The notes below the pieces were generated by a model. The model did no database searches, was not told the DNA's origin, and saw only the letters and a program-made list of their open reading frames with translations. A program made the translations under genes and the position numbers. 64,000 bases of DNA from Corynebacterium uberis (GTDB lineage: Bacteria > Actinomycetota > Actinomycetes > Mycobacteriales > Mycobacteriaceae): NCBI RefSeq assembly GCF_020616335.1, contig NZ_CP085051.1:2232001-2296000 (forward strand), written 5' to 3'. Of the stretch, positions 8,140-17,383 are shown piece after piece (position 1 is the first letter of the stretch; each line of letters starts with the position of its first letter).

Positions 8140-8780
8140 GCCTACCCAACCTAGTGACGGTAGCCCAGCCCTTCAAGGCACAAGGCTAAGAAAAACTAGT
8201 CACGCGGCGGCAGCGCCTCAAGAACATCCATCTCCGCACAGGTGGCATCAACAGCAGCCGTCCACGAACCAGTTTCCTCAAAAAGCTCACGCTGACGCTG
8301 ATAGCCCGCCCCCCGATTGAGAATCTCATAGACCAACTCCAGCTCACGCTCACAGCCAAGCTCTACGGCCAGGTCACCGAGCTGTTCGACCAAATCGGCC
8401 AACTCGTCGCGCACCCAGCGCTCCGTGGTCTCACGATCAGTAATCACCAAAGCATCCAGCCCATAGCGCGCCGCCCGCCACTTGTTTTCCGCCACATGCC
8501 ACGGCTGCAACTCCGGCAACGCCTCGCCCCGATCAATCATCCGGTCATAGTGAACCACCAGGCAGTGCGTGAGCGCCACTACGGCAGACAACTCCCGCAG
8601 ATTAGAGGTGGAATCACAAATACGCACCTCAACCGTGCCCCACTTAGCGGCCGGGCGAATATCCAGGTGCATGGACCCAGTGTGGCTGATCACCCCGGAA
8701 CGATCCTGATCCCGCATGTAATCCACCCACTCCTGCCAACTATGCAACTGCGGCGGCAAACCAGCGGTGGGCAACTGCTG
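8095..8780. repeat. Right copy of the ~686-bp direct repeat
   Basis: Second copy of 5850-6535 at offset 2245 bp, one mismatch seen (8106). Here it is continuous with the full-length ybdK gene on its right, while its left edge at 8094/8095 joins the AT-rich insert. Confidence 0.93.
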
Positions 8781-9353
8781 GTAGAGCATGGTGCGGTTGG
8801 AGGCATACCCGGTGTCCAGGCCGTCCCAGCCCGGGGAGCTGGCCGTCAGGGCGAGCAGGTGCGGGTACTTCGTGGCTATCGCGTTGATGATGGGCCACAC
8901 GCGCTCCTGGTCCCGGATGCCCACGTGGACGTGGATGCCCCAGATGAGCATCTGGTTGCCCCAGTATTGGGTGCGTTCGATGATCTCGGTATAGGAGCCC
9001 TTCTCACTGACCGGGTTTTCCCGGAAGTCAGAAAAGGGGTGGGAGCCAGCGCCCCACACGCGCAGGCCCAGCGTGTTGGCGGCCTCGCGCACCGCGGTCA
9101 GGTCGCGGCTTAACTCCGCCACGGCCTCCGGCACCGTGTGGCAGACCCCGGTGACCAGTTCAACGGTGTTGCGCAGGAACTCCCTTTCCAGGTGGATCTC
9201 CGGGTGGGCGTCATGCACCGCGGCGATGACCTCCGGGGCCACGTGCGCGAGGTCACGGGTCTCCGGGTCGATGAAAGCGAGCTCCCATTCCACCCCGAGT
9301 GTGGGTTCTGGCGAGGGATGAAACTCGGTCTGTACGGCGTGGTTGGAGGTCAT
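8196..9353 (-). CDS. ybdK: Carboxylate-amine ligase, YbdK / glutamate-cysteine ligase 2 family
   Basis: Full-length 385-aa member of the GCS2 (YbdK) family, which joins a carboxylate to an amine using ATP; characterised relatives have weak glutamate-cysteine ligase activity. Motifs are [10 protein letters not shown] (~residues 19-28), the Glu/Arg-rich [11 protein letters not shown] and GIHVHVGI (metal/ATP-binding His cluster, ~139-146). The length is normal for the family. The last ~195 codons are duplicated at 5951-6535. Its actual substrate cannot be read from sequence. The gene is followed, on its strand, by the AT-rich insert. Confidence 0.87.
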   Translation of the reverse strand: MTSNHAVQTEFHPSPEPTLGVEWELAFIDPETRDLAHVAPEVIAAVHDAHPEIHLEREFLRNTVELVTGVCHTVPEAVAELSRDLTAVREAANTLGLRVWGAGSHPFSDFRENPVSEKGSYTEIIERTQYWGNQMLIWGIHVHVGIRDQERVWPIINAIATKYPHLLALTASSPGWDGLDTGYASNRTMLYQQLPTAGLPPQLHSWQEWVDYMRDQDRSGVISHTGSMHLDIRPAAKWGTVEVRICDSTSNLRELSAVVALTHCLVVHYDRMIDRGEALPELQPWHVAENKWRAARYGLDALVITDRETTERWVRDELADLVEQLGDLAVELGCERELELVYEILNRGAGYQRQRELFEETGSWTAAVDATCAEMDVLEALPPRD

Positions 9354-9377
9354 CGAGGCGGGTTCCTGGTGTTGAGG

Positions 9378-10268
9378 TTACGGGGCAACGGGTCCGGCAA
9401 GGACCAAGGTGATGTCATTATCGCCTGCGGTTGCTGGCGGCAGGGCGGGATTGTAGGGCTGGGCTTCGCCTCCGACGCGGGCGGCGAGCTCTTCTGCACG
9501 GTGCTGCGCGTCGGCGTTACCGGGGTGGTAGAAGACGGTGGTGCGTTCCACCTTGAGCTGCTCTTCGGGCAGGTTTCCTACCTCGCCGACGTGGGCGCCC
9601 TGCTCGGTGAACTGCCGGGAGGTGTTGGCCGCCAGGTCCGGCACGGTGGAGTTATTCAGCACGTTGATGCGCGCGGGCCCGGCGGCAGGTGCCGGGGCGG
9701 GCTGCTGGGCCTGCGGGACCTCGGCGGGAGCCGGGGCGGGCGCGGGCTGCTGCTCGGCGGGGGCTGGGGCCGGCTGCTGGGCCGGTGCCGGCGCGGGCGC
9801 GGGGGCCCCGGGGGCGGGAGCGGGTGCCGGGGCGGTGGCTACGGGTGCGGTGGAGCTGGTGGCGGCACCGTCCGAGTCGTCGGAGTCGCGGTGCATGAAG
9901 GCCCATACGCCCCAGATGGCTAGGAGCACCGCCACGGCGATGAGCACCATGGCTAGGCCGCGCAGGGGTAGCGCGGGCCGTTCGTCGGCGTCGAGCTCGG
10001 CGGCGGCGTCCTCGTCATAGTCGGCGTCGGCGTAGTCAGAGGCAGCGTAGGCCGAGGCGGATCCGGCGGCTCCGGCGTAGCCGGCGTCCTCGTAGCCCTC
10101 CTGCGCGTAGCTGTCATCCGCGTAGTCGTCGTAGTCGTCGTAGCCTTCATAACCCTCGTAGGCAGGCTCGTCGCTGTAGTGGTGATCATCGGAGTAATCA
10201 TCGCGGCCACCGTCACGGTGGCGGCGGGAACGGCCGTAGTTTTCGTTCACATCAGACACAGCGTTCAC
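9378..10268 (-). CDS. LytR C-terminal-domain envelope protein
   Basis: A 296-aa protein with three parts: an acidic, Asp/Tyr/Ser-rich cytoplasmic N-terminus (~1-100), one membrane helix (~105-125, LAMVLIAVAVLLAIWGVWAF), and an extracytoplasmic part made of a Pro/Ala linker (~140-195) and a LytR_C domain (ARINVLNNSTVPDLAANTS onward). LytR_C domains are linked to cell-wall polymer attachment, but here the catalytic LCP domain is absent. The GTG start is 8 bp after the stop of the DUF3263 gene, so the two are probably co-translated. Confidence 0.82.
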   Translation of the reverse strand: MNAVSDVNENYGRSRRHRDGGRDDYSDDHHYSDEPAYEGYEGYDDYDDYADDSYAQEGYEDAGYAGAAGSASAYAASDYADADYDEDAAAELDADERPALPLRGLAMVLIAVAVLLAIWGVWAFMHRDSDDSDGAATSSTAPVATAPAPAPAPGAPAPAPAPAQQPAPAPAEQQPAPAPAPAEVPQAQQPAPAPAAGPARINVLNNSTVPDLAANTSRQFTEQGAHVGEVGNLPEEQLKVERTTVFYHPGNADAQHRAEELAARVGGEAQPYNPALPPATAGDNDITLVLAGPVAP

Positions 10269-10276
10269 TCTAATGG

Positions 10277-10522
10277 TTAATCGGCGCGTGGGTCTTCATT
10301 TCTTTCTCGGGCGCGGCGATCCCTGATGCGTGCGAGCCTGCTCATGAGCAACGGGTGCGCGGCGTGGGCCTCGGGGGCGTCGATAAGCACATTGAGGCGC
10401 TGATAGTAGCGCACGGGGCTGACCCCGAGCTGGGCGCGGATGGCTTCCTCGCGGGCGCCGAGGGCACGCGGGGCGCGCTCAGCGAAGTCCAGTAGCCGGG
10501 CGTCGAAGTCGGTGAGGGTCAT
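10277..10522 (-). CDS. DUF3263 family protein
   Basis: 81-aa helical protein typical of actinobacteria, with [21 protein letters not shown] in its middle, which resembles a helix-turn-helix (DNA-binding role inferred, not shown). The start at 10522 ([11 protein letters not shown]) is chosen over 10561, because the longer version would overlap the divergent def start. Only 16 bp separate the two start codons. Confidence 0.8.
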   Translation of the reverse strand: MTLTDFDARLLDFAERAPRALGAREEAIRAQLGVSPVRYYQRLNVLIDAPEAHAAHPLLMSRLARIRDRRARERNEDPRAD

Positions 10523-10538
10523 GCCTAAACTGTATGGC
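10523..10538. promoter_or_regulatory. 16-bp divergent start region of DUF3263 gene and def
   Basis: With start codons at 10522 (minus) and 10539 (plus) there is no room for 5' leaders. TAAACT (10525-10530) sits 8 nt upstream of the def ATG as a possible -10, and TACAGT on the other strand could serve the minus gene. Both mRNAs are therefore probably leaderless, with promoters reaching into each other's coding region. Confidence 0.45.
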
Positions 10539-11201
10539 ATGACTGTGCGCCCCATCGTCATCTATGGCGACCCCGTCCTCCACCAGCCCACGGCGCTCGT
10601 GGAGGAACCCTTCGACCGCTACCGCGAGCTCATCGATGACATGTTTGAGACCATGGAAATCGCCCACGGGGTGGGACTAGCCGCCAACCAGGTCGGCGTG
10701 GGCCTGCGGCTTTTTGTGTACAACTGCCCCGACGATGACGGCCACTGGCACTGCGGATACTTTATTAACCCCACCCTGGAGACCTCAGAGATTCCGGTGA
10801 CCATGCCCGTCGACGACGGCTCGGAAGACGAAGGCTGCCTGTCCCTGCCCGGCGAGGGCTTCCCCACCGGACGGGCCTCCTGGGCAAAGGTCACCGGCTA
10901 CGACCTCGACGGCAACCACATGGCCGCGGAAGGCACCGGCTTTTTCGCCCGCTGCCTCCAACACGAGGTAGGCCACCTCGACGGCTTCGTCTACACCGAC
11001 ACCCTCATCGGGCGGTTCAAGCGCGCCGCAAAGAAGGCGATTAAGGCCAACGGCTGGCCCGGCAACCCCGGAAACACCTGGCTGCCCGGCAAGGAAGACG
11101 ATCCCTTCGGCCACGACTCCTCCGGCTCGCCCGACCGCATCCTCACCGCCGACACCTCCCTGGCCAAGGGAGACGCCTCCCCGCAGCGCATCGAACCCTA
11201 A
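10539..11201 (+). CDS. def: Peptide deformylase
   Basis: Removes the N-formyl group from nascent proteins. All three family motifs are present: [10 protein letters not shown] (~residues 42-51), EGCLSLPGE (metal Cys, ~97-105) and QHEVGHLDG (~140-148, the two metal His and catalytic Glu). Length is 220 aa; the last ~45 residues are a hydrophilic extension beyond the catalytic core. It is followed 7 bp downstream by a GNAT gene on the same strand. Confidence 0.96.
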   Translation: MTVRPIVIYGDPVLHQPTALVEEPFDRYRELIDDMFETMEIAHGVGLAANQVGVGLRLFVYNCPDDDGHWHCGYFINPTLETSEIPVTMPVDDGSEDEGCLSLPGEGFPTGRASWAKVTGYDLDGNHMAAEGTGFFARCLQHEVGHLDGFVYTDTLIGRFKRAAKKAIKANGWPGNPGNTWLPGKEDDPFGHDSSGSPDRILTADTSLAKGDASPQRIEP

Positions 11202-11208
11202 ACGTCCC

Positions 11209-12258
11209 GTGGCCCGATTCTTCCGCTCCCAGCGCCCCCACATCGGCGACCGCATTGTGGTGCGCCGCCGCCTGCCCGGCACCGACGGCGAAACCAGCGA
11301 CGTCATCGGGCATGTGCTCAGCCTCGACCCGCTGACGGTGCGCCCCCAGCGCGTCGGCGGGCTGCCCTCCCGCGCCCCCGCGCTGACCATCCCCGACGAG
11401 CTCATTGCCATCGTGCGCATCATGTCCCCGCGCACCGTGCGCAACTCCCAAATCCGCGCCATCGAATCCGCCACCGCCGCCGCGTTCCCCGGCCTGGAGC
11501 ACCGCTGGAGCGCGGACGGACAATGGCTCCTGCGCCTCGGCGACGGCATCACCGAACGCTCCAACTCCGCCACCCCACTCGGGCGCACCGCAGGACTTGA
11601 GCCCGTGCCGCTAGAAGAAATCACCGACTTCTACCACTCCCACGACATGCCGGTGACCCTGCACATCCCCGAGCGCATAGCCAAGGGCGCAGAAACCCTG
11701 GTCCAGGGCCCCGGCTGGCTACTCGGCCCGGAGATCCTGGTCATGGCCCGCGACCTGGACAACCTGCCCCACCCCACGGCCAGCCTGACCGGGCCCGCCG
11801 CCGAGCTGACCCTGCGGATCGACGACCAACCCGACGACGACTGGCTGGCCCTCTACCACTTCCGCGGCCAAGCCTTACCCGCCGATGCGCTCGACCTGCT
11901 GCGCCGCACCATCGACGGCACCATGGGCTTCGCCCGGCTTATCGACGCCGCCGGGGCCACCGTAGCCATCACCCGCGCCACCATCACCGCCGCCCCCGAC
12001 GGCGCGCACTGGCTGGGCTACTCCGCCGTGGAAGTCGCCCCCGCCTGGCGCCGCCACGGCCTGGCCACCCGGCTCGGCGCCGAAGTCCTGGCCTGGGGTG
12101 CCGCCCACGGCGCCCAGGGCGCCTACCTCCAGGCCATCTCCACCAACACCGCCGGCATTGGGCTCTACCACAAGCTCGGGTTCCTTGAACACCACCGGCA
12201 CCGCTACGCCACCGAGGACTTCTCCCGCGCCCCGCGCCCCGGCGGGTCGCCCACGTGA
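11209..12258 (+). CDS. GNAT family N-acetyltransferase with N-terminal extension
   Basis: 349 aa with a C-terminal GNAT domain (~residues 205-340): VEVAPAWRRHGLATRLG is the acetyl-CoA-binding motif A, followed by NTAGIGLYHKLGF. The N-terminal ~190 residues are not typical GNAT sequence and may be a degenerate second acetyltransferase fold. The GTG start is 7 bp after the def stop, suggesting co-transcription and perhaps an N-terminal protein modification role (inference only). The substrate is unknown. Confidence 0.82.
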   Translation: MARFFRSQRPHIGDRIVVRRRLPGTDGETSDVIGHVLSLDPLTVRPQRVGGLPSRAPALTIPDELIAIVRIMSPRTVRNSQIRAIESATAAAFPGLEHRWSADGQWLLRLGDGITERSNSATPLGRTAGLEPVPLEEITDFYHSHDMPVTLHIPERIAKGAETLVQGPGWLLGPEILVMARDLDNLPHPTASLTGPAAELTLRIDDQPDDDWLALYHFRGQALPADALDLLRRTIDGTMGFARLIDAAGATVAITRATITAAPDGAHWLGYSAVEVAPAWRRHGLATRLGAEVLAWGAAHGAQGAYLQAISTNTAGIGLYHKLGFLEHHRHRYATEDFSRAPRPGGSPT

Positions 12259-12277
12259 AAGCGCTATTGTCTTAGGC

Positions 12278-13102
12278 ATGCGCATTGCCACCTGGAACGT
12301 CAACTCCGCGCGCACGCGGGCTGACCGCATCGCCGCATTCCTGCACCGCCACGACGTCGACGTCGCCGCCCTGCAGGAAACCAAGTGCACCGACGCCCAA
12401 TTCCCCGCCGAGCTGTTTGAAGACGCAGGCTACAGCGTCGCCCACACCGGGTTGAACCAATGGAACGGCGTGGCCATCCTGTCCCGGGTGGGCCTGGAGG
12501 ACGTGGAGACCAGCTTTCCCGGCCAGCCCGGCTTTGCCAAAGACCCGCACAAGCCCCAAAACATTGAGGCCCGGGCGCTGGGCGCCACCTGCGGCGGGGT
12601 GCGCGTCTGGAGCTTGTATGTGCCCAACGGCCGGGAGATCGCCGACCCCCACTATGACTACAAGCTGCGTTGGCTGTGGGCCCTGCGCGATGCCGTGACC
12701 GCCCAGCTGGATGCTGACCCCGGCATGGCCCTGGCGCTCATGGGCGACTTCAACATCGCCCCGTGCGATGAGGACGTCTGGGACATGGACTACTTCCAGG
12801 GGCGCACCCACATCACCGAGCCGGAACGCGCCGCCTTCCAAGGGCTCCTCGAATCCGGCCTCACCGAGGTCACCCGGGCACGCACCCTGGATACCCGCTA
12901 CACCTACTGGGACTACACCCAAGGCAGGTTCGGAAAAAACGAAGGCATGCGCATCGATTTCCAGCTGGCTTCCGATGCCCTGGCCCGTACCGTCACCGGT
13001 GCCTTCATCGACGTAGAAGAACGCGCCGGAAAGGGCGCCTCCGATCACGCGCCCGTGGTGGTGGACTACCACTTAAGCGCCGACTTTGACAGCGTGCGTT
13101 AA
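12278..13102 (+). CDS. xthA: Exodeoxyribonuclease III
   Basis: EEP-superfamily AP endonuclease/3'-5' exonuclease of base excision repair, 274 aa. Motifs: ATWNVNSARTR (Asn metal ligand), LQETKC (catalytic Glu), LMGDFNIAP (Asp/Asn pair) and the C-terminal GASDHAPVV (catalytic Asp-His). The start MRIATWNVNS is the family norm. TATTGT at 12264-12269, 8 nt before the ATG, suggests a near-leaderless transcript. The gene is 4 bp upstream of the cardiolipin synthase start. Confidence 0.94.
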   Translation: MRIATWNVNSARTRADRIAAFLHRHDVDVAALQETKCTDAQFPAELFEDAGYSVAHTGLNQWNGVAILSRVGLEDVETSFPGQPGFAKDPHKPQNIEARALGATCGGVRVWSLYVPNGREIADPHYDYKLRWLWALRDAVTAQLDADPGMALALMGDFNIAPCDEDVWDMDYFQGRTHITEPERAAFQGLLESGLTEVTRARTLDTRYTYWDYTQGRFGKNEGMRIDFQLASDALARTVTGAFIDVEERAGKGASDHAPVVVDYHLSADFDSVR

Positions 13103-13106
13103 CACC

Positions 13107-14606
13107 GTGTTTCCGTTCCCCACCTTCAACTTTGCCACCCTAGATACCTGGCAGGCGCTCGGACTAGTCCTGGACTACTCCATCAAGGCGGTGGCCATCG
13201 GCTACGTGCCGGAGGGCCGGCGCCCCAGCTCGTCCACGGCGTGGCTGCTGGCCATCCTGCTGCTCCCCGTGGTCGGCCTACCCCTGTTCTTGCTCATGGG
13301 CAGCCCCTACATCAACCGGCGGCGCCACCGCATCCAGCAAGAAGCCAACGTCATGATCGAAGACGTCCAGGCCGACACCCCCGACTACCCCGACGACGCC
13401 CACCTAAGCCCCGAGATCACCTCCATGGTGGCGCTCAACCGGCGGCTGACGAACCTGCCCGCGGTCGCCGCCACCAACCGGGGGCTGCTGGCCGACTATG
13501 ACAACACCATCGCGCGCATGGCCGCCGCGATCGACACCGCTCGCGAGACCGTCCACGTGCAGATCTACATCATGGCCTGGGACGACACCACCGACGTGTT
13601 CTTCCGCTCGCTGGAGCGCGCCGTGGCCCGCGGGGTGACCGTGCGGCTCATGTTCGACCACATCGGCTCCCTGAAATACCCCAAGTACCGCACGCTCGGC
13701 CGCCGCCTGACCAGCATCGGGGTGGACTGGCACCTCATGCTGCCCCTCCAGCCCTGGCGCGGGCGCTTCCGCCGCCCGGACCTGCGCAACCACCGCAAGC
13801 TCCTCATCATCGACGGCAAAGTCGGGTTCGTGGGCTCCCAAAACATGATCGACCGCAGCTATCTCATGCGCGCCAACAAGAAAGCCGGGCGCCAGTGGAT
13901 AGACATCATGGTCGAGCTCGAAGGGCCCATCGTCGACTCGCTAGAAACCATCTTTGCCGTGGACTGGTACACCGAATCGGGCGAACCACTAGCCCTGGGC
14001 AACGCCGCCCCACCCGGCGAAGCGGTCTCCGACGAAAGCGGCGCCACCAACGTCGTCCAGGTAGTGCCCTCCGGGCCCGGCTACACCACCGAGCCCAACC
14101 TGCGGATGTTTACCTCCATCGTCCACCACGCCAAGCACCGGCTCATCCTGTGCAGCCCCTACTTCATCCCGGACGAATCCCTCCTCGAGGCCGTCACCAC
14201 CGCCTGCTACCGGGGCGTGCAGGTTGACCTACTCGTCTCCGAAAAGGCCGACCAGTTCACCGTCCACCACGCCCAATCCAGCTACTACCAAACATTGCTG
14301 GAAGCCGGGATGCGCATCTACCAATTCCCCGAACCCTACGTGCTGCACACCAAGTTCCTGCTGGCCGACCCGGACGGCGACCCGGTGGCCGTGCTCGGCT
14401 CCTCCAACATGGACATGCGCAGCTTCGGGCTCAACTATGAGGTCTCCCTGATGATCACCCGCGGCAACCTCATCACCCAACTGGCCGACCTCACCGAGGC
14501 CTACACCGCCGTGGCCAAGGAACTGACCCTGGCCCAGTGGAAACGCCGCGGCATCGGCCGCCGCTACGTGGACAACGTTATGCGGCTGACCTCGGCGCTT
14601 CAGTAG
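13107..14606 (+). CDS. cls: Cardiolipin synthase (PLD family)
   Basis: Condenses two phosphatidylglycerol molecules into cardiolipin at the membrane. It has N-terminal hydrophobic helices (~15-70) and two PLD catalytic motifs: HRKLLIIDGKVGFVGSQN and HTKFLLADPDGDPVAVLGSS. Length is 499 aa from GTG 13107; a TTG at 13086 would overlap xthA and is less likely. The 3' end overlaps the convergent MFS gene by 29 bp. Confidence 0.93.
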   Translation: MFPFPTFNFATLDTWQALGLVLDYSIKAVAIGYVPEGRRPSSSTAWLLAILLLPVVGLPLFLLMGSPYINRRRHRIQQEANVMIEDVQADTPDYPDDAHLSPEITSMVALNRRLTNLPAVAATNRGLLADYDNTIARMAAAIDTARETVHVQIYIMAWDDTTDVFFRSLERAVARGVTVRLMFDHIGSLKYPKYRTLGRRLTSIGVDWHLMLPLQPWRGRFRRPDLRNHRKLLIIDGKVGFVGSQNMIDRSYLMRANKKAGRQWIDIMVELEGPIVDSLETIFAVDWYTESGEPLALGNAAPPGEAVSDESGATNVVQVVPSGPGYTTEPNLRMFTSIVHHAKHRLILCSPYFIPDESLLEAVTTACYRGVQVDLLVSEKADQFTVHHAQSSYYQTLLEAGMRIYQFPEPYVLHTKFLLADPDGDPVAVLGSSNMDMRSFGLNYEVSLMITRGNLITQLADLTEAYTAVAKELTLAQWKRRGIGRRYVDNVMRLTSALQ

Positions 14607-15789
14607 CGCCCGCACCCGCACGCCCCGCCCACCACAGGCCGAGCGCGCACGCCACCATCGAGGCCACCATGCCCACCGCCATGGTCACCGCCGGGGAGGA
14701 ACCCACAGCCATGAACGGCCCGACCACGCCCGCCAGCCCGAACTGGGCAAAGCCCATCACCGCCGAGGCCGAGCCCGCATTCTTGCGCACCGCCCCCGTG
14801 CCCAACGCCGTGGCATTACCCAACACGATGCTCAGCGCGCTGATGCCAAAGAACAGCAGCGGCAACAGCACCCACGGAGACGTCGTGACGAGCGCGGCGA
14901 GGAGCAGGGCGGCGTCGATAAGCAGCATGAACAGCACCGTAACCCCCGTGATCCGGTGCGGATCCGCGCGATCGATGAGCTTGGTGTTGACCATATTTCC
15001 CAGCACCAAACCCACCGCGTTGACCGCAAAAGCCAGGGAATACGACTGCGCAGACCACCCCATCTGCCCCTGCAGCACGAAAGGCGAGGCGCTGATGTAA
15101 CAGAACATCGCCACAAAAGCGAAGGTAAACGCCACGGTGTAGCCCTGGAATTGCCGGTTGCGGCACACCGCCGCAAAGCCGCGCAGGACCGCCGACGCCG
15201 TCGCCGGGGAACGCCGCTGCGGCGGCAACGACTCCGGCACCCACACCACAGAGACCACCAACTGCACCACGCAGATCGCCGTCAAAATCCACATCAGACC
15301 CCGCCACCCCAGCGGGTCCGCCAGCACGCCGCCCACCACCGGCGCGGCCACCGGGGCGATCCCCTGAATGGTCATCACCAGCGCAAACGCCTTGGCCGCG
15401 GCCTTGCCACTGGCTATGTCCGGAACCACCGCGCGCGCCAACACAATGCACGCACCCGACCCCAAACCGGCCGCCGCACGCGCACCAATGACCACCGCAA
15501 CATTCGGCGCCACCGCCGCGGCCACCGAACCCACCGCCGCCAACAGCGCCCCCGCCAACAGGAACGGCTTGCGGCCCAAAGCATCAGACACCGGGCCCAC
15601 CAGCAGCTGGCCCACCGCCATGCCCACCATGAAGGTAGACAGCGTGAGCTGCCCCGCCGCCGGGGAGGTTGCCAAATCCGCCACCATGGCGGGCAGCGCG
15701 GGCAAATACATGTCCGTGGCAAAAGGCGCCGACGCAGACAACAGCGCCAACGCAAGGAGCAGAGACAAAGCTAAACGATCCGACTTCAT
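14578..15789 (-). CDS. MFS multidrug exporter, Bcr/CflA subfamily
   Basis: 403 aa with 12 predicted membrane helices. The DHA1/Bcr features are FATDMYLPALPAM in loop 1 and GPVSDALGRKPFLLAGA (motif A between helices 2 and 3). Members export chloramphenicol, bicyclomycin and other compounds; the substrate here is unknown. It overlaps the end of cls by 29 bp, tail to tail. No adjacent regulator is seen. Confidence 0.88.
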   Translation of the reverse strand: MKSDRLALSLLLALALLSASAPFATDMYLPALPAMVADLATSPAAGQLTLSTFMVGMAVGQLLVGPVSDALGRKPFLLAGALLAAVGSVAAAVAPNVAVVIGARAAAGLGSGACIVLARAVVPDIASGKAAAKAFALVMTIQGIAPVAAPVVGGVLADPLGWRGLMWILTAICVVQLVVSVVWVPESLPPQRRSPATASAVLRGFAAVCRNRQFQGYTVAFTFAFVAMFCYISASPFVLQGQMGWSAQSYSLAFAVNAVGLVLGNMVNTKLIDRADPHRITGVTVLFMLLIDAALLLAALVTTSPWVLLPLLFFGISALSIVLGNATALGTGAVRKNAGSASAVMGFAQFGLAGVVGPFMAVGSSPAVTMAVGMVASMVACALGLWWAGRAGAGATEAPRSAA

Positions 15790-16090
15790 GGAGAAGTCAC
15801 CGGCCTTTCTTCACGCCGCGCCGGCTCAGACGCCCGAGACCAGACGCCCGTAACACCCGCGGCGGTGAGGTTGATGGTAAAGCACGCTTGGGAACCCTCA
15901 ACGTCACTGCCTCATGCGGTCACTGCGCCCGGGGTTAAGACGGCCACCCATGGCATTGTAATGACCTTTCACCCGCAGGGGGACAACGAGTACCCCGCCG
16001 CGGTGGATGGCTGATAAATTTCAGGATGGTAAACGGCAGGCAAATTGCCGTGCCTTCCCAATACTCATCAATCCATCGGAGGCGTGGCGC
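15790..16090. other. Divergent intergenic region, MFS exporter / Na-Pi symporter
   Basis: About 300 bp without a gene. It holds an inverted repeat ACGGCA-N7-TGCCGT at 16033-16051, upstream of the symporter, which could be an operator. No clear -35/-10 pair stands out. Confidence 0.4.
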
Positions 16091-17383
16091 GTGACACTAG
16101 GGGGCCCGGCCAGCGGCTCGGCATCGCCCATGGGGCGGCGCCCGGCCTGGACCGACGCACACCTGGGCCGCTTTTCCCCGCTGGGCACCCAGCACTTTAT
16201 GAACCCCAAGGTCATCGCCGCCGCCGACGATGAGGTCTCCTACAGCTGGGCGGGCAAGGCGGTGCGCTGGGTCGGGGTGGCCGGATGCATCGCCGCGCTG
16301 CTCGTCGGCCTCTACCTGGTTGTCGATGGCCTCGGCGGCCTGGGCTCCGGCTACGCCTCGCGCATCTTCGCCGCCGCCTCCCACCCCATCACCGGCCTGC
16401 TGCTGGGAATCCTGGCCACCGCCGCGCTGCAATCCTCAACCACCACCACGGCGGTGACCATCGCCGCGGTCGGCTCCGGGGTCCTCAACGTGGCGGTCGC
16501 CGTGCCCATCATCCTCGGCGCCAACGTGGGCACCACCGTCACCGCCATGATGGCCGCGTTTAGCTACACCGGCGACCGCGGCGCGTTTCGCCGCGCCCAA
16601 TCCACCGCGTCCCTCCACGCCTGGTTCAACGTGGGGCTGGTGGGCATTGCCCTGCCCCTGGAGCTGGTGGCACACCCCCTAGAAAAGCTCAGCGGCGCCA
16701 TCACCAGCGCACTGTCGCTTGCCGACGCCCCCGGCCCCCACATCGACTCCTCCCACACCATCGCCGGGATCCTCGACCCCGTCATCGCCACCCTCGGCAC
16801 CCGCGGCCTCGCCGGCGCACTGCTGCCCAGCCCCCGTGCCGCCGCCGTGGCCTGCGCACTCGCCGGCATCGCCTGCGGCCTGGCCGCACTGCGCGCCATG
16901 CGGCTGCTGCTGCGCGACCTCTTCCGCGCCACCACGGCCACCGCCCTAGAACGCATCTTTGGGGCCTCCCCGGCAGCCGGGCTGATCACCGGCGCGCTCG
17001 GCACCGCGCTTATCCAATCCTCCACCGTGACCATCACCTCGCTGCTGCCCTTCGCCGCCTCCCACACGCTGCGCCGGCGAGAATGCCTGGCCGTGATCCT
17101 CGGCGCCAACGTGGGCACCACCTTTACCGCGCTGATCATGCCGCTAGCGCTGCCCGGCACCCTGGGCAACGTGGCCGCCCAGGTGGCCCTGGTGCACGTG
17201 CTACTCAACGTCCTGGGCGCCGCCCTGGTCGTGGCACTGCCCCCCGTGCGCCGCGGGCTCATCGCCCTGGCCAAACTGACAGCCCGGACCTGCGACCGCG
17301 GCTACGGGGCAGCACTCGGTTCCCTCATCGGGTGCTACTTCCTGCTGCCCGCCGCAGGCCTCCTAGTCGCGGGACTCAGCTAG
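16091..17383 (+). CDS. Na+/phosphate symporter family protein
   Basis: Na/Pi cotransporter (PF02690-type), 430 aa. The duplicated family signature is visible in each half: QSSTTTTAVTIAAV with GANVGTTVTA, and QSSTVTITSLLPF with GANVGTTFTA. About nine membrane helices. GTG 16091 is chosen because GGAGG (16078-16082) lies 8 nt upstream; the frame is open further up to 16007, and an internal ATG at 16199 is a weaker alternative. It overlaps the convergent ABC permease gene by 4 bp. It probably moves phosphate; the direction is not clear from sequence. Confidence 0.88.
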   Translation: MTLGGPASGSASPMGRRPAWTDAHLGRFSPLGTQHFMNPKVIAAADDEVSYSWAGKAVRWVGVAGCIAALLVGLYLVVDGLGGLGSGYASRIFAAASHPITGLLLGILATAALQSSTTTTAVTIAAVGSGVLNVAVAVPIILGANVGTTVTAMMAAFSYTGDRGAFRRAQSTASLHAWFNVGLVGIALPLELVAHPLEKLSGAITSALSLADAPGPHIDSSHTIAGILDPVIATLGTRGLAGALLPSPRAAAVACALAGIACGLAALRAMRLLLRDLFRATTATALERIFGASPAAGLITGALGTALIQSSTVTITSLLPFAASHTLRRRECLAVILGANVGTTFTALIMPLALPGTLGNVAAQVALVHVLLNVLGAALVVALPPVRRGLIALAKLTARTCDRGYGAALGSLIGCYFLLPAAGLLVAGLS

